In this document: positions 8,887 through 17,278 of the stretch, piece after piece | Layout of the letters: each line of letters starts with the position of its first letter | How positions within the stretch are numbered: the stretch's first letter is position 1 | Assembly: GCA_947464275.1 (NCBI GenBank) | Contig: CANHVU010000005.1 | Coordinates: forward strand, 62,001 to 126,000 | Direction of reading: 5' to 3' | Length of the DNA: 64,000 nt | Source: Bacteroidota bacterium | Lineage (GTDB): Bacteria; Bacteroidota; Bacteroidia; UKL13-3 | Program-made: the position numbers and the translations under genes | The notes under the pieces: generated by a model | The model's database searches: none | What the model was told of the DNA's origin: nothing | What the model saw: only the letters and a program-made list of their open reading frames with translations

Positions 8887-10296
8887 TTGAGCAAGAGAAA
8901 ATTTAAACCATACGTTTTAGAAAATATTGAAATAATCAGTGCTGGCAGTGAAGGAAAAGCCATTGCAAAGCACGAAGGACAGGTAATTTTTGTTGATTTT
9001 GCTGTTCCTGGTGATATTGTAGATTTATATGTTCATAATAAAAAGAAAAGTTTTTGTTTTGCGCGAATTCATAAAATAGTAAAACCTTCAGATGAACGCA
9101 TTGAGCCTTTTTGTGAGCATTTTGGAACTTGTGGTGGCTGCAAATGGCAACACATGAGTTACCCAATTCAGTTAAAATATAAGCAGCAACAAGTAATTGA
9201 TGCTTTTGAACGCATTGGTAAATTTCCTTTTCCAAATCCTGAAAATATAATTGGTTCTGCTCAAACTCAATATTACAGAAATAAATTAGAGTTTACCTTT
9301 ACAGATAAAAAGTGGTTAGAAACACTAGACAATAAAGATGAATTAAGCGTAGCCGAACATAAAGGTTTAGGTTTTCATATTCCAGGGAAATTTGATAAAA
9401 TATTAGATGTTCAAAAATGTTATTTGATGGACGATTTCCACAATCAAATACGCAATACCATTAAAGAATTTTGTGTAAATCAAGGATTTGATTTCTTCAA
9501 TGCCCGCAGCCAAGAAGGTTTTATGCGTAATATGATTTTGCGTAATACTAGTTTAAATGAATGGATGTTGATAGTTGTTTTTAAACAAAACGATGAGGAG
9601 AAAATCAATATTTTGATGGAATATTTAAAAAACACTTTCCCTCAATTAACATCATTGCTTTATGTGGTAAACGATAAAATGAACGACACCATTCACGATT
9701 TGGATGTGCATGTTTATGCCGGAAAATCGTACATGGTGGAGCAATTAGAAGATTTGAAATTTAATATTCAACCTAAATCGTTTTTTCAAACCAATACTGA
9801 GCAAACATTTAATTTATACAACGAAGCGCGTAAAATGGCCAATATTCAAAGCCATGAAATAGTTTACGATTTATATACTGGTGTGGGTTCAATAGCTAAT
9901 TTTGTAGCTAAACAAGCCTTAACTGTGGTGGGTATAGAGTATGTGGAGCAAGCAATTATTGATGCGAAAGAAAATTCTGCTATCAATCAAATAAATAACA
10001 CACATTTTTATGCAGGTGATATGAAAGATGTGTTGAACGATGAATTGATTTCAAAGCATGGTAAACCTGATGTTATCATTACTGACCCACCGCGTGCAGG
10101 AATGCATCCTGATGTAATCAATAAAATGTTGGAATTACGTGCTCCTAAAATTGTGTATGTAAGTTGTAATCCTGCTAGCCAAGCGCGCGATATAGCTATG
10201 ATGCAAGAAGTTTATAAAGTAACCAAAGTTCAAGCGGTTGATATGTTTCCGCACACGCATCATGTGGAATGTGTTGCTTTGTTAGAATTGATTTAG
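8887..10296 (+). CDS. rlmD: 23S rRNA (uracil-1939-C5)-methyltransferase
   Basis: A 469-residue RumA/RlmD-type enzyme making 5-methyluridine with SAM. An N-terminal TRAM domain (about 10-66) binds RNA. The [4Fe-4S] cysteines are Cys76, Cys82 and Cys85 (FCEHFGTCGGCKWQH) plus Cys178 (VQKCYL). The SAM domain has YDLYTGVGSIANF, the active-site loop TDPPRAGMH and nucleophile Cys427 in YVSCNPAS. The start is TTG 8887 with no better in-frame ATG. Substrate choice (U1939 versus U747 or tRNA U54) is assigned by family resemblance only. Confidence 0.93.
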   Translation: MSKRKFKPYVLENIEIISAGSEGKAIAKHEGQVIFVDFAVPGDIVDLYVHNKKKSFCFARIHKIVKPSDERIEPFCEHFGTCGGCKWQHMSYPIQLKYKQQQVIDAFERIGKFPFPNPENIIGSAQTQYYRNKLEFTFTDKKWLETLDNKDELSVAEHKGLGFHIPGKFDKILDVQKCYLMDDFHNQIRNTIKEFCVNQGFDFFNARSQEGFMRNMILRNTSLNEWMLIVVFKQNDEEKINILMEYLKNTFPQLTSLLYVVNDKMNDTIHDLDVHVYAGKSYMVEQLEDLKFNIQPKSFFQTNTEQTFNLYNEARKMANIQSHEIVYDLYTGVGSIANFVAKQALTVVGIEYVEQAIIDAKENSAINQINNTHFYAGDMKDVLNDELISKHGKPDVIITDPPRAGMHPDVINKMLELRAPKIVYVSCNPASQARDIAMMQEVYKVTKVQAVDMFPHTHHVECVALLELI

Positions 10297-10298
10297 GC

Positions 10299-10335
10299 GA
10301 ATTGTGATTTTTGATGTGTGAATTGTGATTTTTGA
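10299..10335 (+). repeat. Tandem direct repeat GAATTGTGATTTTTGA (two copies)
   Basis: Two identical 16-bp copies (10299-10314 and 10320-10335) lie directly after the rlmD stop. They continue into a low-complexity tract of AATCTT/CAAATC-like units up to folK (10447). Similar loose repeats fill the spacers before xerD (3117-3170) and etfA (7641-7727). Confidence 0.8.
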
Positions 10336-10447
10336 AATGAGTGTTGGGGAGTGTGATAAATGAAAAAATAATTTCCAATCTTCTAATCTTTCCAATTTTT
10401 CAATCAATAAAATCTCCAAATCGAAAATCAAAAAATCTTTAAATAGT

Positions 10448-10927
10448 ATGAACCAAGCTTTTATTTTATTAGGAACTAATTTAGGTGATAAAAGGGCCAA
10501 TTTACAACAAGCTATTTTGTCAATAAGTGCTAATTTAATCTCCATTGTTTCTTACTCTGATATTTATGAAACTGCGGCTTGGGGCAATACCAATCAAGAT
10601 AATTTTTACAACCAAGTAGTTGAAGTAAAAACTGAATTATCGGCTAATGATTTATTACAAAAGCTTTTGCAAATAGAAACCCAAATGGGAAGAGTACGCA
10701 ATCAGAAATGGGAAGCCAGGATAATTGATTTGGATATTTTGTATTTTAACCATGAAATAATTGATAATGAAAATTTAAAAGTTCCTCATCCTTATTTGCA
10801 TGTTCGTAGGTTTACTTTAGCACCATTGGTTCAAATAGCTCCTGAGTTTTTGCATCCAGTTTTCAATAAAACCAATACAGCACTTTTAGAAAATTGCAGT
10901 GACAATAGTGAGGTGAAATTGGTATAA
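10448..10927 (+). CDS. folK: 2-amino-4-hydroxy-6-hydroxymethyldihydropteridine diphosphokinase (HPPK)
   Basis: A 159-residue HPPK that pyrophosphorylates 6-hydroxymethyl-dihydropterin with ATP in folate synthesis. Signature pieces are the N-terminal LLGTNLGDKRANL, SDIYETAAWG, the FYNQVVEVKT strand, the ATP/Mg site RIIDLDILYF and VPHPYLHVRRFTLAPL. It is preceded by a 151-bp repeat-rich spacer. folB and folP are not in the window. Confidence 0.96.
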   Translation: MNQAFILLGTNLGDKRANLQQAILSISANLISIVSYSDIYETAAWGNTNQDNFYNQVVEVKTELSANDLLQKLLQIETQMGRVRNQKWEARIIDLDILYFNHEIIDNENLKVPHPYLHVRRFTLAPLVQIAPEFLHPVFNKTNTALLENCSDNSEVKLV

Positions 10928-10995
10928 ATATTATTAAGTTTACATAATTTATTTAATTTAAAACGTATTTTCGTTACTCAATAAAATAGCTTATT

Positions 10996-11943
10996 ATGAA
11001 ATTGACTTTCCATTTATTGATTATCCTATTTTTAGGTTTTAGCAACGTAAGTGCACAGATTAGACCTTTTCAAGGCATTTATAATTTAGATAGTTGTGAT
11101 TTTGAAAGTAGTGCTTGTCAATATGTTAGTTTTACAAATGATAGCAATAATGTTTGGCAATTAGGTAAGCCCAATAAAGTACTTTTTGATAGTGCTTATA
11201 GTGGAAATAATGCAATAGTTACTGATACAACTAATTCTTATCCAGTAAATAATCATTCATATTTTGATGTAAGAATTGTTTCAAAAAATAATGCCCCTTA
11301 TGGCAATAGAATTATAAGTTTTAAACACAAATTTGATACAGATAGTTTAAAAGATGGCGGTTATATTGAAGTATCTTACGATAATGGAAATACTTGGAAC
11401 AATGTTATCTATCAAAATGGTGATCGTAAACCTGCATTTTTTGCAACAGAAAATATGTATTCAAATAATGATTCTTTAAGCAATGGGAAAGTAGGGTTTT
11501 CTGGAAAATCAAAAGGTTGGATTTATTCTCGTATTCAGTGGGTTTGGGTTTGGGTTATGAAACAATATTCTGATACCATTATTTTACGATTTAATTTTAT
11601 GAGTGATTCAATTCAAACTAATAAAGCAGGTTGGATAATTGATGATTTCATGATTTCGTATGTTGATCAAGGTAGTGGTGTAAATAGCATTTTAAAACGT
11701 TCAACTTATTTAGAAATATCACCCAATCCAATAAATGAAAATACTAAAATCAATTTAATGGGAACTATTGGATCTAATTACAGCATTACTCTTTTAAACA
11801 TCTTAGGGCAAACTGTTAAAAATATTGATGTTATTGATCAACAGGCTATTTTAAACAATCAAAACTTAAAGCAAGGAATTTATTTTGTTCAATTAAAAAA
11901 AGAAGAACAAGTATTAGAAACTAAAAAAATAATAGTAGAATAA
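10996..11943 (+). CDS. Secreted protein with T9SS type A sorting domain
   Basis: A 315-residue secreted protein: a signal peptide about 1-20 (LLIILFLGFSNVSAQ), then a beta-sandwich-like region (about 25-230) resembling MAM/laminin-G or carbohydrate-binding folds (FDVRIVSKNN, YIEVSYDNGNTWNNV, WIIDDFMISY). A T9SS sorting domain follows from about 238: ISPNPINENTKINL, LNILGQTVKNI, LKQGIYFVQL and KKIIVE. It is therefore expected to be exported across the outer membrane by the type IX system and attached to the surface. There is no catalytic motif; the ligand is unknown. Confidence 0.87.
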   Translation: MKLTFHLLIILFLGFSNVSAQIRPFQGIYNLDSCDFESSACQYVSFTNDSNNVWQLGKPNKVLFDSAYSGNNAIVTDTTNSYPVNNHSYFDVRIVSKNNAPYGNRIISFKHKFDTDSLKDGGYIEVSYDNGNTWNNVIYQNGDRKPAFFATENMYSNNDSLSNGKVGFSGKSKGWIYSRIQWVWVWVMKQYSDTIILRFNFMSDSIQTNKAGWIIDDFMISYVDQGSGVNSILKRSTYLEISPNPINENTKINLMGTIGSNYSITLLNILGQTVKNIDVIDQQAILNNQNLKQGIYFVQLKKEEQVLETKKIIVE

Positions 11944-12058
11944 TTTTTGATAATATTTTCTATATAAATACGCTATTCAATTCTAAATCTGAAGGAAATT
12001 TTAAAAACTTTTTCAATTGTAATTAATTAAAGGTTCAAAGAATTATAGCCTGACAGAA

Positions 12059-12643
12059 CTAATCTAAATTGGCAAAAACTTCATCTAAATTTAAAACAAA
12101 ACCAGGCAAAATAGGAGTAACAATTTCATCTCCAAGTGTGAGTAGTTTAGATGGTTGGTATTTTCCATTCACCAAAGTATTAACTTGCATGAATTGACCT
12201 TCTGGTGCCACTATCCAATATTCTTTCACACCTGATTCTTCGTAAACTTCGTATTTATTTTGAAGTTCTTTTTTGTTATTTCCTTTCGATAAAATTTCAA
12301 TTATTAAATCGGGTGCTCCAATGCAGCCTGCATCGTCTAATTTAGTTGGGTCGCAAATTACACAAATATCGGGTTGAACGACTGTAAATATATCTTCGTT
12401 TTTTCTTGATTTTACTGGTAATCTCACATCAAAAGGTGCAGAATAAACTTTACATTTTTGCCCTTCTAAAAGATTAAATATTTTACTACTAATTCTTATT
12501 GAAATAGTTTGATGTACTCTTTTTGGCGCACTTAGTTTATATACACGCCCTTTGATAATTTCAACCATTTCATCCATGGTCCATTTAAGGTAATCGGCAT
12601 ACGAGTGGTTACCATACGATAAGTCAGGCTCATTTACTTCCAT
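12059..12643 (-). CDS. Uma2-family (DUF820) nuclease-like protein
   Basis: A 194-residue Uma2/DUF820 protein with a PD-(D/E)XK-like core. Visible pieces are LKWTMDEMVEIIKGRVYKLSAP (N-terminal E-I-I-x-G-x signature), HQTISIRISSKIF, DVRLP, the putative active-site strands VVQPDICVICD and APDLIIEILS, and NKYEVYEESGVKEYWIV. Most Uma2 proteins are uncharacterised and common in cyanobacteria and Bacteroidota. It lies 44 bp downstream of the photolyase gene on the same strand. TTG 12667 would add eight residues; ATG 12643 is chosen. Confidence 0.85.
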   Translation of the reverse strand: MEVNEPDLSYGNHSYADYLKWTMDEMVEIIKGRVYKLSAPKRVHQTISIRISSKIFNLLEGQKCKVYSAPFDVRLPVKSRKNEDIFTVVQPDICVICDPTKLDDAGCIGAPDLIIEILSKGNNKKELQNKYEVYEESGVKEYWIVAPEGQFMQVNTLVNGKYQPSKLLTLGDEIVTPILPGFVLNLDEVFANLD

Positions 12644-12687
12644 TATTTGATTGATTATTTTATTCAAAAATAGATAAATTTATTGAA

Positions 12688-14280
12688 CTACAAGTTCATT
12701 TTAACTTGTTCAACAACCTTTTTACTTACCTTTTTTGTGGCTTTTTTCTTGCGTTTAAATGTTGATTCTCTATCAACTACACCATCACCAAGTTTTACTT
12801 CTTCTTCCGTATTACGGTGTGATAATTTGTTCAAAATTTCATTTACCTCAACCCTTGAAGCCTTTGATTTTTTGAGTCCCCATAAATTTTCGCTAGCTAT
12901 TTTAGTGCTAGTTTTTAAATCAACTATTGGGGCTGGATAATCTTTACCGATTACACAATTAAATGTTTGTTGCTGTTCCAAATTCATCAACCAAGGTTCG
13001 TGAATAAATTCTGTGGGTACAGTTGCTAATTCAGGTATCCATTGTTTTATAAATTCGCCATTTTCATCGTGGTCGTGCGATTGTTTAATGGGGTTATAGG
13101 TCCTAATTATATGAACGCCCATGGTGGCAGCTTGCATTTGAAACTGCGGATAATGTATTCCGGGTTCAAAATCCAAAAATTGTTTTGCTAAATGGTGCGT
13201 GCCAAAACGCCAATCTTGCCATAAATTATGTGTTAAAAAACTAACCAACATGGCTCGCATTCTAAAGTTTAAATAACCAGTTGCTATAACTGAACGCATA
13301 CAAGCATCAATAAGCGGATAACCTGTATTTCCAGTTTTCCATGCAGATATAAAAGCATCATTTTTTTCAGTTCTAATTGAATTGTAAGCTGAGTTTACAT
13401 TATTAAACTCCATACTACAATCAGTTTCAAATTTTTGAATAAAATGGCAATGCCAATGCAAACGAGCTATAAAAAAATTAATGGCTCTTTTATTAGCAGT
13501 AGGTTTGTTTTTAGTAGCCATTACTGCTTGGTAAACCATGCGCATACTTAGATTTCCCCACGCTAAATAAGGTGAAAGGCGGCTACAACTTTTACGAGCC
13601 AATGCTGGTTTTGAAATATGTTTGGCATAATTGACATGCCTACTTGCAACAAACGATTGTAAGTATTGTAAAGCATAACTTTCGCCACCAGGTTGAAAAT
13701 TTTTATTGTATGTTTTTACTGTTTCATCAATATTATAAAAACGAAGTTCATGGAGTAATCTTTCGTTTGGAATGAGTAAGTTTAGGTCAAAACCAAATTG
13801 TGATGAACTAATGGTTTCTATCCATTTTTTATTCCAATCATTTGGGCGGTATTTTAAACCTCTAATAATGCCATCGCGTTTACATTCGGTCCAAGTAATA
13901 TTGTTTTGCTTAAACCAATTTGCCATTTGCTTATCGCGCGTAAAACTTAAGCTGTTCCCAATTTCTTGATGGCTAAATACATGTTTTACATCAAACTCAT
14001 TGCAAAGCAAACTAAAAACTTCACTAGCCTCTTGGTAAGCAATAAAAATATTGTTTTCCATGCCTGAAAATGTTTGCAGTTTTTTATTCATATCAGTTAA
14101 ACTTTGCCACACAAACTGATGATGACGCGGGCTACTATCGGCATATTGTATTAAGCTAGGTTCAAAAATATACAACAAAATAGTTTCTAATCCATTAGCA
14201 TTGGCAAGGGCTAGTGGTTCATGGTCGCTTAAACGTAAATCACGTTTTAACCAGACTATATTTATTGGTTTTTTGTTCAA
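12688..14280 (-). CDS. Cryptochrome / deoxyribodipyrimidine photolyase family protein
   Basis: A 530-residue blue-light flavoprotein. The N-terminal photolyase alpha/beta domain starts INIVWLKRDLRLSDHEPL and spans about 1-135. The helical FAD-binding domain (about 210-490) has RLSPYLAWGNLSMR, WHCHFIQKFE, TGYPLIDACMRSV, NFRMRAMLVSFL and FEPGIHYPQFQMQA. The Lys/Arg-rich C-terminal tail (about 505-530, KRKKKATKKVSKK) is an unusual extension that could contact DNA. It may repair UV pyrimidine dimers or signal light; the sequence alone does not say which. The start is TTG 14280. It is divergent from the TIGR03643 gene and followed by Uma2. Confidence 0.92.
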   Translation of the reverse strand: MNKKPINIVWLKRDLRLSDHEPLALANANGLETILLYIFEPSLIQYADSSPRHHQFVWQSLTDMNKKLQTFSGMENNIFIAYQEASEVFSLLCNEFDVKHVFSHQEIGNSLSFTRDKQMANWFKQNNITWTECKRDGIIRGLKYRPNDWNKKWIETISSSQFGFDLNLLIPNERLLHELRFYNIDETVKTYNKNFQPGGESYALQYLQSFVASRHVNYAKHISKPALARKSCSRLSPYLAWGNLSMRMVYQAVMATKNKPTANKRAINFFIARLHWHCHFIQKFETDCSMEFNNVNSAYNSIRTEKNDAFISAWKTGNTGYPLIDACMRSVIATGYLNFRMRAMLVSFLTHNLWQDWRFGTHHLAKQFLDFEPGIHYPQFQMQAATMGVHIIRTYNPIKQSHDHDENGEFIKQWIPELATVPTEFIHEPWLMNLEQQQTFNCVIGKDYPAPIVDLKTSTKIASENLWGLKKSKASRVEVNEILNKLSHRNTEEEVKLGDGVVDRESTFKRKKKATKKVSKKVVEQVKMNL

Positions 14281-14338
14281 AAAAAGTTTAATTGTTATTT
14301 TTTAAACAACAACGACTGTTTTGTGTTTCAATAATTGT

Positions 14339-14617
14339 ATGAATAATTTAACTGAAATAGAAATTGACAGAATCATAGAAATGGCTTGGGAAGATAGAAC
14401 ACCTTTTGATGCCATTAAATTTCAGTTTGGTGTAAGCGAAGCTGAGGTAATTAAACTAATGCGCAATCAATTAAAACCAAGCAGTTGGAGACTATGGCGT
14501 AAAAGGGTTAATCAAGGGGTTTCGCAAAAACATGCTAAAAAACGTAATCCTGAAATTGATCGTTTTAAGTGTACCTTACAACGACAAATTACTGGTAATA
14601 AAATGAGCAAACGCTGA
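14339..14617 (+). CDS. TIGR03643 / DUF2805 family small protein
   Basis: A 92-residue protein with a helix-turn-helix-like core (EIEIDRIIEMAWEDRTPFD, FGVSEAEVIKLMR) and a basic tail with SSWRLWRKRV and SQKHAKKR, typical of the TIGR03643/DUF2805 family. The function is unknown; family members are often found beside photolyase/cryptochrome genes, and here it is divergent from one (58 bp between start codons). The basic, HTH-like look suggests DNA binding, which is inference. TTG 14321 is a possible earlier start. Confidence 0.85.
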   Translation: MNNLTEIEIDRIIEMAWEDRTPFDAIKFQFGVSEAEVIKLMRNQLKPSSWRLWRKRVNQGVSQKHAKKRNPEIDRFKCTLQRQITGNKMSKR

Positions 14618-14619
14618 TT

Positions 14620-15507
14620 TTAAATTTGATTATTTAAATTGATGGTTTCATTCAATAACCGAACCTCTTCGTCAAGCTGCTGAGCAGAAACACAAAGAGC
14701 CTCAATAAGTTTGCTCTTAGTTTCTAAGTCGGTTTCTTCTATTAGCAATGGAATAACGGCAAGTATATTGGCCAATGGCCTTCTGAGTTCATGTGAAGTT
14801 TTAAAAGCAAATTTTTCTAATTGATGATTGTACCTTTTTAATTCAAATTCGTTTTTTTTACGAGCATTAATATCACGCGTAATACCCATACAACCAACTA
14901 TTTCATTTTTACCATTAAGAACAGGATTTAAGTTAATTTCAGCATAATCAACCTCATTATCTATCTTTCTTTCATCTTCAAAATGAAGTTTTTTCCCCTC
15001 CAAAACCTGCTCATAAATTGGTTTCCATTTTTTTATGTTATTTTCAGGAACATCTTTAAAAAAACTATCCCCTAGTTGAATATCAGAATTAAATACCCGT
15101 TTTCTTAAATCAAAGAATGCTTTATTGGCAGCAGTTAAAATAAAATTTTTATCAAATGACCAAATAATTTCAAAAGTACTATCAACTAATGCTTTGAATT
15201 GATTGCTGTTATTATCAAACTCAGAAAACCGTTTGACTCTTGAAGTAATATTGTTAATAATGCAAGTACATTCATTTATTCCACCAAGAAGCCGAAAATT
15301 ATAGAATTGCTTACTGGTTTCTACATTTCTAAAGCAGTGATAGTTATTTTCTTGTAAATACTTACTTATTAAATCAGTAAATACAATTGGTAAATTTTGT
15401 TCAGATAAATGCTTATTGACTAAAACGCTTAAGTCCCCTTCAATAAGTTGACTTAAGCATTCAGTAACAATACCTTTTTTATTTATCTTAAAACACAATT
15501 CACTCAT
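14620..15507 (-). CDS. PAS-HisKA protein lacking an ATPase domain
   Basis: A 295-residue soluble sensor. Residues 1-90 form a poorly defined PAS-like domain (RLLGGINECTCIINNIT), and a clear PAS domain spans about 102-213 (FEIIWSFDKNFILTAANKAF, NEIVGCMGITRDI). A coiled linker leads to a HisKA dimerisation helix with H-box SHELRRPL (His239). The protein ends about 55 residues later without the N, G1, F and G2 boxes of a HATPase domain, and the next gene starts within 3 bp, so the ATPase is absent rather than frameshifted. It cannot autophosphorylate alone; it may be a phosphotransfer or dimerisation partner. Confidence 0.85.
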   Translation of the reverse strand: MSELCFKINKKGIVTECLSQLIEGDLSVLVNKHLSEQNLPIVFTDLISKYLQENNYHCFRNVETSKQFYNFRLLGGINECTCIINNITSRVKRFSEFDNNSNQFKALVDSTFEIIWSFDKNFILTAANKAFFDLRKRVFNSDIQLGDSFFKDVPENNIKKWKPIYEQVLEGKKLHFEDERKIDNEVDYAEINLNPVLNGKNEIVGCMGITRDINARKKNEFELKRYNHQLEKFAFKTSHELRRPLANILAVIPLLIEETDLETKSKLIEALCVSAQQLDEEVRLLNETINLNNQI

Positions 15508-15541
15508 TGTATGCTTATTAAAATTCAGTTATGAATTTTGC

Positions 15542-17026
15542 TTATAAATTTTCATCATTAGTATTGTGTAAATTACTATTACGTCTGCTATAAAGAAAAT
15601 AAACTAAAATACCTAAAGTGCCCCAAATCAAGAAAGCAAACCATGTTTCTTTTCTAACATAGCACATCAAAAATAAATTAAAGGCAACACCTAAAGTACC
15701 TACTAAATAAATGGCAGGAGCTTTATATGGCCTTTCAAGTTCAGGTTTTTTATAACGTAACAACATTACAGCTACACAAACCATAGCAAAAGCTAATAAT
15801 GTTCCCATGCTACACATTTCACTGACTTTATCAATAGGAGTAAAAGCTGCAACTACTGAGATAATACCACCTACCAATAAAGTACTTTTATAAGGTGTTT
15901 TAAAGTTAGGATGTAAAGATTTAAAAAATTGTGGCAATAATCCATCTTTAGCCATACCTAAAAAAATACGAGTTTGACCCAACATCATAACAAGCATAAC
16001 GGATGTTAAACCTGCAGTAGCTGCAATAGTGATAATAAATACAGCCCAGGTTAAACCTTTTTCGCTAAAGGCAGAAGCCACAGGCGCAGCCTTATCAAGT
16101 ACATCATATTTAACCATTCCAGTTAAAACCAATGAAACTAAAATATAAAGTACTGTACAAATAACTAATGATGCAATTATAGCAAATGGTACGTCCTTTT
16201 TAGGATTTACAGCCTCACCAGCTTGGGTTGAAACAGCATCAAAACCAATATAGGCAAAGAAAACTATGGTTGCTGCTGTTAGTACACCACCAAAACCAAA
16301 ATTCATTTTTCCAGTTGCTATTCCATCTGCTCCGATTTCGGCTACTTCATTAGGAATAAATGGAAACCAATTTTCAACATTGATGTAAAAAGCCCCAACG
16401 ATAATAACAAATAAAACTACAGAAATTTTAACTATCACTATGATATTATTAGTACTAGCTGCTTCTTTTATTCCCTTTATTAAAACTGAAGTAACTATCC
16501 AAGTAATAATAAAAGCAGGTAAGTTAATTGCAAAACTAGGTACAGAAATTCCTGCTTTTAGGCATTTTTCGGTAGCTGTTGCTAAATCATTACAAAGCCA
16601 TATTGGAAAATCAATATGGAACAAATGCAGAAGTTTTACAAAATAACCACTCCAAGCTACTGCTACTGTTGTGGCACCCATCATATACTCTAAAATTAAA
16701 TTCCAACCAATGAACCAAGCAAATAACTCCCCTACCGTTCCATAAGCATAACTGTAAGCACTTCCCTCTACAGGTAATACAGAAGCAAACTCTGCATAAC
16801 AAAGAGAAGCAAATAAACAACCTATTCCGGCAATAACAAATGATAAAGCCAATGCTGGACCAGCATAATCATGTGCCGCTATTCCTGTTAAAGTGAAAAT
16901 TCCGCCACCAATGATGGCACCTATTCCCAAAGATGTTAATCCCCAACGAGTAAGTACACGGTTCAAACCGCTTTTTTTCATTTCTGCCTCAAAGGCGCTA
17001 ATTGGTTTCTTTCGCCAAACACTCAT
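15542..17026 (-). CDS. APC-superfamily amino acid permease
   Basis: A 494-residue inner-membrane transporter with about 12 membrane helices. The N-terminal GIGAIIGGGIFTLTG is the glycine-rich helix 1 loop of the cationic amino acid transporter (CAT) branch. Further helices are visible as FVIAGIGCLFASLCYAEFA, FFAYIGFDAVSTQAGE (the conserved helix 6 substrate motif) and GQTRIFLGMAKDGLLP. It likely imports amino acids by proton symport or exchange; substrate unknown. It is a single gene with 252 bp upstream before the divergent E1 gene. Confidence 0.93.
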   Translation of the reverse strand: MSVWRKKPISAFEAEMKKSGLNRVLTRWGLTSLGIGAIIGGGIFTLTGIAAHDYAGPALALSFVIAGIGCLFASLCYAEFASVLPVEGSAYSYAYGTVGELFAWFIGWNLILEYMMGATTVAVAWSGYFVKLLHLFHIDFPIWLCNDLATATEKCLKAGISVPSFAINLPAFIITWIVTSVLIKGIKEAASTNNIIVIVKISVVLFVIIVGAFYINVENWFPFIPNEVAEIGADGIATGKMNFGFGGVLTAATIVFFAYIGFDAVSTQAGEAVNPKKDVPFAIIASLVICTVLYILVSLVLTGMVKYDVLDKAAPVASAFSEKGLTWAVFIITIAATAGLTSVMLVMMLGQTRIFLGMAKDGLLPQFFKSLHPNFKTPYKSTLLVGGIISVVAAFTPIDKVSEMCSMGTLLAFAMVCVAVMLLRYKKPELERPYKAPAIYLVGTLGVAFNLFLMCYVRKETWFAFLIWGTLGILVYFLYSRRNSNLHNTNDENL

Positions 17027-17224
17027 AAATATTTATAATAATTTTATTGGGCAATATAATAAGTTTTTACTTATTGCAAATTATTTTAAACAATATAACA
17101 AGGATATCTAGCACTTAAAATTTGAATTAATATCAGTCTTTTAATGTTAATTTATAAAACACATTCAAAACAGATTAAATTAGATAACAGAAAACAAAGT
17201 ATTTATCCCGAATAATTCAACATA

Positions 17225-17256
17225 TTTGATTAAATTGTTAAAAAAAGTTACGTTTG
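17225..17256 (+). promoter_or_regulatory. Bacteroidota-type promoter of the E1 gene
   Basis: TTTG (17225-17228) and TACGTTTG (17249-17256), separated by 20 bp, match the Bacteroidota consensus TTTG / TAnnTTTG. The -7 box ends 22 bp before the ATG at 17279. Confidence 0.6.
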
Positions 17257-17278
17257 AGCATTATAAATTTATTGACTC

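Noticed and set aside
8936-9235. Minus-strand 99-codon frame within rlmD
   Set aside because: It is antisense to the Fe-S and TRAM coding region and has no start context or family features.
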